NCBI RefSeq assembly: GCF_002899715.1
Contig: NZ_PPEK01000006.1
Location: 80,693-144,692 of the forward strand
DNA from: Enteroscipio rubneri
Lineage (GTDB): Bacteria; Actinomycetota; Coriobacteriia; Coriobacteriales; Eggerthellaceae
Reading direction: 5' to 3'
DNA length: 64,000 nucleotides
Under the pieces are notes generated by a model. It was not told where the DNA came from. It made no database searches and worked only from the letters and a program-made list of their open reading frames with translations. Below, piece after piece: positions 55,522-63,521 of the stretch (its first letter is position 1; the number at the start of each line of letters is the position of its first letter). A program made the translations under genes and the position numbers.

Positions 55522-55653
55522 TCATTCATACATGACGGGCTCTTTCGGCCCTGCCAGTACCACGTCGGATCGGGAAGCGGCGAGGTCTTTCAGCTCATCG
55601 GTGAAGCTGCCGATGCTGAACAGCGCAAAGGATACCGTTCGTCCCTGTTCGTG
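55522..55653 (-). pseudogene. C-terminal remnant of an AAA-type ATPase (DUF234-like)
   Basis: A 43-codon minus-strand fragment after a TAG reads RTVSFALFSIGSFTDELKDL and then SDVVLAGP before its stop. This is the typical C-terminal strand-helix-strand of stand-alone archaeal-type AAA ATPases (LFSKSGFTDxLK pattern). No upstream part of such a gene is present. It lies in the 327-bp gap 55499-55825; the rest of that gap is AT-richer than its neighbours and holds nothing else I recognise. It suggests an older gene was displaced here. Confidence 0.45.
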
Positions 55654-55825
55654 CTATGAAACTCGCTTGGCTTTTTTCTCGAGGTTCCGATCGCCTGGTT
55701 CTTTTGAAGTTGCATTTTCTCTTTTTCGACTGCCGGTGCAAGACGCCCGAAGGGCCGTACGACGTCGCTTGCGGCGTAAGGCCCTGTGCGGGGAACGGCC
55801 GATAGGGATATGCCTCGCGTCATCC

Positions 55826-58042
55826 CTACCGATCGCCCCCCTTTCCACGGAAGCCGAGCGATGCGGCCAGGGCGGCGCCGGCCGTTACGGCGGCTACGGC
55901 TAGGAAGTGAAGCGGGCCCTGGTCGCCGGTCTTGGCGAGGAGTTTGGGTTGCGCGGGGTCGCTCGAACCGGGCTCGGGTTCCTGCTGGGCGAAATCCGCG
56001 TAGCCGTAGAACGCTTCGTCGCCGATGCTGCCTGCCGGTATGGAGCCCGGAGCCTTTTGCGTGAACAGCGAGTCCGCGTACCAGGCGTTCGTGCCCGCTT
56101 TGGCGCCCTCGAACGTGGGCGGCGCGATGGGCAGCTCGCCGTCGAGTACCGTGTGGGAGGTCGGGTTTCCTGCGGGGTTCTTGCCGATGCCCGCGAAATA
56201 GAACAGGGGATACTCGATGAGCCTCCACTTCGCGTACAGGCTGATGTCGCCCGTCGCGCCGCGGGGGATGGCCGTGACGGGCTGCGAGAACGAGCTGTCG
56301 GCGAACCATCCCTCGAACGCGTAGCCCTCCTTCGAGGGGTCGCGCAGGGTGACGGTCGTGCTGTCGTTCATGAGCGTAGCGGGGTTGTCGGTGCTGTTCG
56401 TGCCGCCGTCCAGCTCGTATGAGACGGCGTACTCGTTCTGCGACCAGGCGCTGTACACCGTCGTCTGCCCGGGGCCGGACGCGAACGGGGGTTCAAACGG
56501 GTTTGCCAGGTCGGCGTCGGTGAACCAGCCATCGAACTGGGCGCCCACCATCGCGGGGGCGATGCTAGGCAGGGGCATGTGCTTCGTGAGGGCGTACGTC
56601 GGTCCGCCGGGCAGAAGGCCCTCGGTGTCGCAGGTGAGCAGGTGGGCGGCGCGCTCTGGCAGGACCACGCCGTAGTTGATGATGAAGTACTCGTTGATGG
56701 GCAGCACCTTAGTCACCGTGGGGCTGTCCAGCGAAAGGCGAGCCTCGACTTCAAACACCCGCGGTCCGTCATCCCCCGAAGGAGTAAGGGGCCAGTAGCT
56801 TGAGCTTGGATCGGAGGCGGGATAGTCGCCTTGAAGCGTATGCAGTCCGTTAGTGAGGGCGAGGTCCTTGCTCGTTCCGACCTTGTGGCTGCCGTTCTTG
56901 TAGGTGTGCCTGGAGAGGGTGATTCTGCCGAGACATGGGTCGCCCGCAGCGTCCATCACGGTGAAGGTCATGTCGAATGTGCAGCCATAGGGGACGAAGA
57001 ACTCGTCGCGGTGCTGGACGATGGTGCTGCCGTCGGTGGGCGTCAGTTCGAGCGTGATGGTCGGCACCATCCTGAGCGTCGCCGCAGCTGCGTCGGGGTC
57101 GGCGATTGCGCTCGTTTGCTCGACGCCCAGCCGCGCCGGTTGCGAGCGCACCGTCGGCACCACGCCGCTTGCGTTGACCGTCCGATCCATCACGTCCACG
57201 CAAAAGAGCTTTCCGTTCCACAGGGTGTCGGCCGCGTCGATGGCGTAGTCGGGCCCTGTTTCCCCCACGACGGGCTTCCATTCCGCATAGTTGGCCTTAC
57301 CCTTGTCGGTGTCGGTGATGGAGGCGATGTCGAGGTAGAACCACTGGTAGCTCAGGGTCTCGCCGCGCTGGGAGTGCGCGCGCACGGAAAACGTGGCGGC
57401 GGTCCCTCCGAACACGGTCACGCTTTTCGGCTGCTCGTCGATGGCGGGGACGTCGCCGCCTATCGTGGTGCCGACGATCGCCGGGCTGTAGGCGCTCGGG
57501 TTGCTCTGGCCCAGGTCGTCGTAGGACTGGAACCGCACCTGCCGGGTGTCGCCCGCGGCGAGGCCGTCTTCGATCCAGAACCTGCCCTCGTCGACGCCCA
57601 GCACGTTGCCGGCGGGCACCGTCCACTGGGTGTTGCTCGTGGGCAGCGCCACGCCGTAGGCTCCTGCGGGACGGGTGGTGTTGTTGCTCCAGGCCCAGAT
57701 GATGCTGTGTTCGTTCGCGCTGTAGGCCATGGGGTAGAGCGGAAGGCTCTTCGGCGCGGCGCCCGACCCGGTTCCCTCCACCACGTAGCCGATGACGAGC
57801 GGGTTTTTCGCCACGGCATCGGTCTGCCACACGGCCAGGTGCACGCCGTAGGCGTATTCGTTGCCGTTGTTCGTCAAGTAGGAAAGGGGGTGCAGCGAGG
57901 GCAGCGACGTGGAGAACCGCGCGCCCTTCGTCTGCGAGGACACCCAGCTGGCGCCGCCCGTCGCCTCGGCCTTCCATCCCGCATGTCCGCTCACGGACAG
58001 GGCGATGCCGACCGTCTCCTGGGCTTGCACGGCCAAGGACAT
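55826..58042 (-). CDS. Large surface protein, C-terminal part in the second frame (Ig-like, InlB-type repeats, LAKTG sorting signal)
   Basis: This frame is the continuation of the protein that begins at 60680; it is offset by one base at a G7 run (58044-58050). Its own first ATG (MSLAVQAQETVG) has no ribosome site and is probably not a real start. Content: a beta-rich region, an Ig-like domain (GGTAATFSVRAHSQRGETLS), and at least two Listeria-Bacteroides (InlB B-like, Flg_new) repeats such as EGYAFEGWFADSSF and LYAKW. It ends in a sorting signal: LAKTGD, a hydrophobic segment and a basic tail. In the sequenced state this part would not be joined to the signal peptide. Confidence 0.82.
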   Translation of the reverse strand: MSLAVQAQETVGIALSVSGHAGWKAEATGGASWVSSQTKGARFSTSLPSLHPLSYLTNNGNEYAYGVHLAVWQTDAVAKNPLVIGYVVEGTGSGAAPKSLPLYPMAYSANEHSIIWAWSNNTTRPAGAYGVALPTSNTQWTVPAGNVLGVDEGRFWIEDGLAAGDTRQVRFQSYDDLGQSNPSAYSPAIVGTTIGGDVPAIDEQPKSVTVFGGTAATFSVRAHSQRGETLSYQWFYLDIASITDTDKGKANYAEWKPVVGETGPDYAIDAADTLWNGKLFCVDVMDRTVNASGVVPTVRSQPARLGVEQTSAIADPDAAAATLRMVPTITLELTPTDGSTIVQHRDEFFVPYGCTFDMTFTVMDAAGDPCLGRITLSRHTYKNGSHKVGTSKDLALTNGLHTLQGDYPASDPSSSYWPLTPSGDDGPRVFEVEARLSLDSPTVTKVLPINEYFIINYGVVLPERAAHLLTCDTEGLLPGGPTYALTKHMPLPSIAPAMVGAQFDGWFTDADLANPFEPPFASGPGQTTVYSAWSQNEYAVSYELDGGTNSTDNPATLMNDSTTVTLRDPSKEGYAFEGWFADSSFSQPVTAIPRGATGDISLYAKWRLIEYPLFYFAGIGKNPAGNPTSHTVLDGELPIAPPTFEGAKAGTNAWYADSLFTQKAPGSIPAGSIGDEAFYGYADFAQQEPEPGSSDPAQPKLLAKTGDQGPLHFLAVAAVTAGAALAASLGFRGKGGDR

Positions 58043-60680
58043 ACCCCCCCACCGTTATATCGAAGCCGTTGGTGAACTGGGACGTGTCGGTTACCGTGAT
58101 CTCTGCCGACGTCGCCGAGCCCTTGTCGGCGGCAACCTGCACGTTGGGGCCCGCGAGCAGGGCGTTGCCGTTGTTGTGCACGTTCGTGATCTGGCTCGTT
58201 TGAGTGGGATAGGTGGTGGGGTCCCCCTGCGTGTGCGGGAACACGGCGGCCATGTCGATGGTCGGCACGTCCTTGGATCCCACGTTCGCCGCCGCATTGT
58301 TGTAATCCTCGAGCGTCATGAGCCCGAGGGTGGCATCGTAGGTGTTGTCCACCTTGTAGGCCACGTGGACGTTTCCCGCTTTGGTGCCCACCTTTTCCGG
58401 CCCCCACTGCGTGCCGGGCGCGGCGTGCTTGTTGTATTCGTCGAGGTAGTCCTGCGTGACCGTGAACTCGGGCACGTACACGTCGTACTCGTAGACGACC
58501 ACCGGCACCGCCGAAGTCACGACCATGGTCCTGCCCGCGTACTCCTCATACGTTAGCGCGCGTTCGACGTTGCGCTCATGATAGTAGCTGCCCACGTAGT
58601 TGAGCATCGCCTCGAAGTCGAAGCCGCCGCCCAACATGGCGCTGTTTCCGAGGATCCCGGCGCCCAGGAGCAGCTCGGCGGACATGTTGAAGCCGCCGCC
58701 CAGGCCCCATCTGCCCTCGGTGCCCGCCGATTCGGACGACGAGATGCCGAAGGTCGTGGTGCCGATGTCCGTCTTCTCCTCGCCGAGCCGCTCGTCGGAG
58801 AGCTCGCTCCAGTAGGGCACGCTGGCCAGGATGGCGAGGGGTTGCGGCGCGCTCCAGCCGAACGATTTGGACTTCAGCGCGAACTTGAACGCGTTGTTCT
58901 TGTTGATATCGCAGGCGGCGATGGTCAAGAACGTGCCGTTGTCGTCGGTGCTCGCGTTGTGGATGAAGCTGGGATCGGTGTCCTCGGTTGCGAGCTTGCC
59001 GCTGCGCTCCAGCACCCAGCGCACGTCGAAGGTGACCTTGTAGTTGCTCGATTCCACCGCCCCGCTCTGCACGATGAGCTGCTCGGTGCCGATGTTTGTT
59101 TTGGCGAAGTTGCCGGATACCGCTTTGGTGATGAAGTGGTTGCGGTTGCCCGTCAGGTTCATATGGTACAGCGAGGTGAAGCTGCCGTCCCTGAAGTGCG
59201 CCGCCTCCGAATCGCCCTTCTTGTTGGTGGACGAGAGCGAGAACACGTACCCCTCCAAGAAGAGCAGATCGTTCGCCTCGGAGCGCAGGAACTTTCCCGT
59301 TGCGAGCGCTGCGGGCGCGCACATCTCGTACTGCACGAAGATATCGCTGAGCGCGGGCACTTCCTGCGGGACGTCCCAGACGTACTGGTAGATTTCCTTC
59401 ACCGTGTCGAACGTGAACATCTGCACGAGGTTTTTCTCCGGAACCATCCAGCCCACCTGGTCGCCTTTGCTGTAGGCGTTGTAGTGGCCGGCCATGATGA
59501 GCTCGGGTACGCCGTTGCCGTTGAGGTCGGTCTGCAGCGTCGAGGCGAACCGCATGCGGTAGTCCCCGAAGTCGGGGATGTACTTGTAAACCTGCTCGAG
59601 CTGGGACCACGATCCCCCGGTCTTTCTCGAGTAGATGGCCATGAATGAAGGCGTGCTGCGGAACCCGAGGCTGTTATGGTAGGTGAGCGGCAGGCTCATG
59701 GTGACGACGAGGTCGTCGTAGCTGCCGTGCGAGAACGTGGCCAGGTGGACGATGGGCATGAGCCAGTCGCTGAATTCGCCGCCGAAGCTGGAATGGATGT
59801 CGCCGAGGTAGATAACCTGCTCGTTGACGAACGCGTTCTTCGAGGAATCGAAGCGGTAGATGACGATGTGGGGACCTGCGGGGTAGGGGTTGTAGACGGC
59901 GAGCTCCTGGTTTCCGTCGCCGTCGAAATCGCCGCCGACCATGGCCAAGAGCCCGAGCGAGCCCTCCTGCTGGATGTGCTCCATGATGAGCGGGTCGTTT
60001 TTCGCGGTCAGGCCGTGGCGGACCCGCGCCAGCGTTTGAACCTGCCCGTTCGCGAAGCGCTGCAATTGGATATCCTGTCCGCTTTCGCGATTGTTGCCGT
60101 GACCCGACTGATAGGTGCCCGTGTAGATGGTGTTCGAGACGATGAGCTGCTCTCCGCTATGTTCGAGCGTGCACGCGTTGTTCGCGTGGTACTGATAGTC
60201 CTTCCAGTTGGTGTCGAGGGTGGTTGACCCCAGGGTTTTGCGAGCCATGCTGTCGAGCTTCATCGAGGATGCGGCGAGCGCCTCGAGGCTGTCGGCGACG
60301 TAGGCGCTCCCCTTGTCGTAGTCGGTTCGGTTCACGTAGCCCACGTAGAGGTTCTGCGGGTCGAGCGTCGTGAAGCCCGCGAGGGGATCGCTCGACGTGT
60401 CGTCGTTGAAGTCGGCCGGCGCGACGGAGGTGTCCAGGTTGAAGGCGTGGTACGTCGAGGCGTCGGGGAAGTAGTTCTGCGCGTTCGCCTGCGACGTTGC
60501 GGCTGCGGCTGCGGTGTCGGCCGATGCGGGTGCCGCAGCGTCGAGCGCCGCTTCGTCCGCGTGCGCGCGAGGGATGAGCGGTCCGACGGAGCCGAGCGAG
60601 CATGAGATCGCCACCACGCCTGCTCCTGCCACGAACGAGCGCCTTGTCAACGTTATGCTGCTGCCGTGTTTCTCGGACAT
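57297..60680 (-). CDS. Large Tat-exported surface protein, N-terminal part (FG-GAP-like repeats), frame lost at the G7 run
   Basis: From ATG 60680 with an AAGGAG site. A twin-arginine signal (LTRRSFVAGAGVVAIS...AHADEA) is followed by about 830 residues of real coding sequence. These contain FG-GAP/VCBS-like repeats (GGDFDGDGNQELAVYNPY, QTDLNGNGVPELIMAGHY), so a beta-propeller adhesin-like domain is likely. True coding ends near 58050, after FDITVGG. Beyond it the frame reads 250 codons of Arg/Gly-rich nonsense to a stop at 57297. With one G fewer the product would be about 1617 residues ending in LAKTG. It is divergent from the MalT-like regulator at 60838. Confidence 0.85.
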   Translation of the reverse strand: MSEKHGSSITLTRRSFVAGAGVVAISCSLGSVGPLIPRAHADEAALDAAAPASADTAAAAATSQANAQNYFPDASTYHAFNLDTSVAPADFNDDTSSDPLAGFTTLDPQNLYVGYVNRTDYDKGSAYVADSLEALAASSMKLDSMARKTLGSTTLDTNWKDYQYHANNACTLEHSGEQLIVSNTIYTGTYQSGHGNNRESGQDIQLQRFANGQVQTLARVRHGLTAKNDPLIMEHIQQEGSLGLLAMVGGDFDGDGNQELAVYNPYPAGPHIVIYRFDSSKNAFVNEQVIYLGDIHSSFGGEFSDWLMPIVHLATFSHGSYDDLVVTMSLPLTYHNSLGFRSTPSFMAIYSRKTGGSWSQLEQVYKYIPDFGDYRMRFASTLQTDLNGNGVPELIMAGHYNAYSKGDQVGWMVPEKNLVQMFTFDTVKEIYQYVWDVPQEVPALSDIFVQYEMCAPAALATGKFLRSEANDLLFLEGYVFSLSSTNKKGDSEAAHFRDGSFTSLYHMNLTGNRNHFITKAVSGNFAKTNIGTEQLIVQSGAVESSNYKVTFDVRWVLERSGKLATEDTDPSFIHNASTDDNGTFLTIAACDINKNNAFKFALKSKSFGWSAPQPLAILASVPYWSELSDERLGEEKTDIGTTTFGISSSESAGTEGRWGLGGGFNMSAELLLGAGILGNSAMLGGGFDFEAMLNYVGSYYHERNVERALTYEEYAGRTMVVTSAVPVVVYEYDVYVPEFTVTQDYLDEYNKHAAPGTQWGPEKVGTKAGNVHVAYKVDNTYDATLGLMTLEDYNNAAANVGSKDVPTIDMAAVFPHTQGDPTTYPTQTSQITNVHNNGNALLAGPNVQVAADKGSATSAEITVTDTSQFTNGFDITVGGYVLGRASPGDGRHRPVRERTCGMEGRGDGRRQLGVLADEGRAVLHVAALAAPPFLLDEQRQRIRLRRAPGRVADRCRGEKPARHRLRGGGNRVGRRAEEPSALPHGLQRERTQHHLGLEQQHHPSRRSLRRGAAHEQHPVDGARRQRAGRRRGQVLDRRRPRRGRHPAGAVPVLRRPGPEQPERLQPGDRRHHDRRRRPRHRRAAEKRDRVRRDRRHVFRARALPARRDPELPVVLPRHRLHHRHRQG
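58044..58050 (-). repeat. G7 run (minus strand) at which the surface-protein frame breaks
   Basis: On the coding strand GT is followed by seven G and then TATGTCC. Six (or nine) G would join TNGFDITVGG directly to MSLAVQAQETVG in one frame. With seven, translation runs on in a wrong frame to 57297. Confidence 0.85.
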
Positions 60681-60732
60681 GCCTGCTCCTTGCGTACGGG
60701 GTTGAAACTCTATCGATCCAGTCGCATTTCAT

Positions 60733-60794
60733 TTCGAATATACGCTCGGGAGGGGGTCGGCGCTATCATACGGTATGAGGTTTTAGGGTATACT
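60733..60794. promoter_or_regulatory. Divergent promoter/operator region, module 2
   Basis: Plus strand: GGTATGAGGTTTTAGGG then TATACT at 60789-60794. Minus strand: TATATT (60737-60742) followed by CGAA. The order and spacing match 52759-52821; the distance between the two conserved blocks is 28 bp in one and 29 bp in the other. It should drive the LuxR gene and the 1617-residue surface-protein gene. Confidence 0.65.
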
Positions 60795-60837
60795 CTCGGT
60801 AAAAAAGACGGGTTGCGGCACAGTGAAAGGGGCGGCG

Positions 60838-63393
60838 ATGCCGGACGATCTCATCCTCAGCGACAAGTTCGCTCCGGCGGCGCTGCCGGACGTGTGCGCG
60901 CCGCGCCTGCAGGTGGTGGATGCCATCGAGCGCGCCGTGCGCACGCGGCGCTTCGTGTACCTGGGCGCGCCGGCGGGCAGCGGCAAGACGGTGTCGGCGC
61001 TGCTGTGGCTGAAGCAGGCGAAGCGCGCGTGCGTGTGGATCGGCCTCGACCGCTACGACGATGTTCCCTCGGTGTTCTACAAGCAGCTGGCCCTGGGCCT
61101 GTTCTCGGTGCAGGCGGGCAACGACGGCCTGCGCGCCGTGATCGAGGAGCCCGGGTTCTCGCTTTCGCCGGTGGAGCACCTGGTTCGGTTGCTGGCCGAG
61201 ATGACGCCGCTCGAGCGCCGCTACGTCCTGGTGCTGGACGACGTGCACCTCATCGAGAACCGGGAGATCCGCAAGTCGCTGCCCGACGTGCTCAAGCGCC
61301 TGCCGCGGGCGTTCAGCGTGCTGCTGCTGTCGCGCGGCGTGCTGCCCGCGGAGTGGGCCGCGCTCGGTGCCGACGGCGGCCCGGCCCTGCTGGACGCGGC
61401 CGACCTGCGCTTCACGGCCGACGAGATACGCGGCTACTTCCAGGCGCTCGGCCGTGACCTCGCGCCCGTCGAGGCGGGCGCCCTGTTCGACGCCACCGAG
61501 GGGTGGCCCATCGGCGTGGCGGCGCTCGCGAAGTCCGACCGCGCGACGAGGGGCGGCAGCAGCACGCTGTTCGCGAGCTTCTTCGAGGAGCAGGTGTGGA
61601 ACACGTGGGACGAAAGCCTGCGCGCCTTCTGCGTGGCCACCAGCGTGGCGGAGCAGTTCGACCCGGCGCTTGCCGAGCTGCTTTCGGAGCGCGCCGACGC
61701 GGCCGCCGTCATGGAGGAGCTTGCGCGCACCAACACGTTCCTCATGCGGCTCTCGGACAGCCTGTACCGCTACCACCACCTGTTTCGCGACTTCCTGCGC
61801 GAGAAAGCCGCCGAAGAGGGCGTCGACCGCGCCAAGCTGTGCAAGCGGGCCGCCGAGTTCTTCCGCGCGCGTGGCGACTACACGCAGGCGTTGCGGTTCT
61901 GGCTGGAGAGCGGCGATTTCAAGGGCATGGACACGTACCTCTTGCTGTACCTGTACGAGAGCAGCAGCGGCTCGGTGGCCGACAGCGCCGACTTCATGGG
62001 CACGCTGCGGCTGGACGACCTGCCGGACCACGCGTACCGCGACTGCCCGCCGCTGCACATCCTGGCGCTGTGGTACGACTACCTCACCGGCCAGCGCGAG
62101 CGGTTCGAGCACCATCTGGACGAGCTGTACCGCGCGCTGCCGCGCATCGCGGCCTTCGACCCGCGGTTCATCGAGTCCGCCACGCTCTCGCATAGCATCG
62201 ACCACCGCACCACCATCATTGACAAGGCGCGGAAGTTCTCGAAATTCGGGCGCCTCATCAAGCGCTTCACGCCGAAGGGCCTGGCCACCACGCTCACGTC
62301 GTTCACACAGAACCTGCCGTACCCCCACCGCAGCAACGTGGACTACTCGGCCATCGCGCTCGAAGAGGACGGGATGGGGCTTTTGGGCACTACGTTCGCG
62401 CCGCTGCTGGGCACCGAGTGGTGCTACGTGCGCCCGCTCATCCCAGCCTGCTTCGAGTACGAGCGCAACCGCCTGGATGCGGCGCTTGCGGGCATCGACG
62501 AGGCGCGGCGCGCGCTCGTGCCCGAGAACAAGGAGGACGGCCGCGTGTGCATCGGCATCATGGAGCATGCGGTGCTGTGGCAGATGGGGCGCGCGGACGA
62601 CGCCGCCCGCGCGCTGGCCCAGCTGGAGGCCTACGTTGCGCAGGAAGCGTCGCAGTTCTTGCATAACCTGCGCGCCTACCAGGCGAAGCTCGCGCTGTTC
62701 GACGCCGATGCCCGCGCGGCGCGCTCATGGCTCGACGAGTACTTCGTCGTGGAGGCCGAGCGCATCGGCCTCGTGCGGGTGTTCCAGCACTTCACGACGG
62801 CGCGGGCGTACATCGCGCTCGGACGCGCGGAGGAGGCCGAGGCGCTGCTCCGCGACTTGGCCGAGTTCGGGCGCGGCTTCAACCGGCCGCTCGACGTGGG
62901 CGAGGCGGGCGCGCTTTCGGCGGCGCTGCTGTGGGCGCGCGGCCGAAAGGACGAGGCGGTGGACGCGCTGACGGAGGCCCTGGAGACGCTCGCGCCCTAC
63001 GGGTTCTTCCGCGTGGTGGCCGACGAGGGCGCATCGGTGGAGCCGGTGCTGAAGAGCTTAGCCGCGCGCATTGCGCGCCCCGGCTACGACGGCCCGCTCG
63101 AGCGCGGTTTCGTGCAGGAGGCGCTGCTGGCCGCGCACGAGCGCGGCCGCCGGTTCCGCGGCGTGTGCGCGAACCTTGCCGCGCCGCGCGCCGGCAAGCC
63201 GGTGAAGCTGTCCCGCCAGCAGGCGCGCGTGCTGTCCCTGCTGGCGCGCGGCCTGCGCACTCCCGAGATAGCCGAGCAAACGGGCCTGACCGTCCCCACC
63301 GTGAAGAGCCACACGGCCGCGGCCTACCAGAAGCTCGGCGTCCACAACGCCATGGACGCCGTCCTCAAGGCCCGCGAGCTGGGGCTGCTGTAA
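60838..63393 (+). CDS. MalT-like LuxR regulator (STAND NTPase), paralogue 2
   Basis: 851 residues from the ATG giving MPDDLILSDKFAPAAL, with AAAGGGG five bases upstream. It matches paralogue 1 along its whole length: Walker A GAPAGSGKT near residue 50, VLVLDDVHLIENREI, the TPR-like middle with PYPHRSNVDYSAIALEEDG, and a LuxR helix-turn-helix near the C-terminus (GLRTPEIAEQTGLTVPTVKSH). Such proteins bind an inducer and ATP, oligomerise and activate transcription. It is divergent from the large FG-GAP surface protein and convergent with the LPATG surface protein. Confidence 0.93.
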   Translation: MPDDLILSDKFAPAALPDVCAPRLQVVDAIERAVRTRRFVYLGAPAGSGKTVSALLWLKQAKRACVWIGLDRYDDVPSVFYKQLALGLFSVQAGNDGLRAVIEEPGFSLSPVEHLVRLLAEMTPLERRYVLVLDDVHLIENREIRKSLPDVLKRLPRAFSVLLLSRGVLPAEWAALGADGGPALLDAADLRFTADEIRGYFQALGRDLAPVEAGALFDATEGWPIGVAALAKSDRATRGGSSTLFASFFEEQVWNTWDESLRAFCVATSVAEQFDPALAELLSERADAAAVMEELARTNTFLMRLSDSLYRYHHLFRDFLREKAAEEGVDRAKLCKRAAEFFRARGDYTQALRFWLESGDFKGMDTYLLLYLYESSSGSVADSADFMGTLRLDDLPDHAYRDCPPLHILALWYDYLTGQRERFEHHLDELYRALPRIAAFDPRFIESATLSHSIDHRTTIIDKARKFSKFGRLIKRFTPKGLATTLTSFTQNLPYPHRSNVDYSAIALEEDGMGLLGTTFAPLLGTEWCYVRPLIPACFEYERNRLDAALAGIDEARRALVPENKEDGRVCIGIMEHAVLWQMGRADDAARALAQLEAYVAQEASQFLHNLRAYQAKLALFDADARAARSWLDEYFVVEAERIGLVRVFQHFTTARAYIALGRAEEAEALLRDLAEFGRGFNRPLDVGEAGALSAALLWARGRKDEAVDALTEALETLAPYGFFRVVADEGASVEPVLKSLAARIARPGYDGPLERGFVQEALLAAHERGRRFRGVCANLAAPRAGKPVKLSRQQARVLSLLARGLRTPEIAEQTGLTVPTVKSHTAAAYQKLGVHNAMDAVLKARELGLL

Positions 63394-63521
63394 GGGTCGC
63401 GCTACGCGCGCTTGTGGTGCGCGAGCACGCGAAGCGCGGCCCTTACTCGGTGCTCAGATGCTCGGGGCTTCGCTGCGGTGAATACTCGGCGGGCTGCCGG
63501 GTGGAGGTCGAAGGGTCGCCG

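Noticed and set aside
60766..62664. 632-codon open frame antisense to the second MalT-like gene
   Set aside because: The plus-strand protein is conserved with its paralogue along its whole length; the antisense frame is not a recognisable protein.
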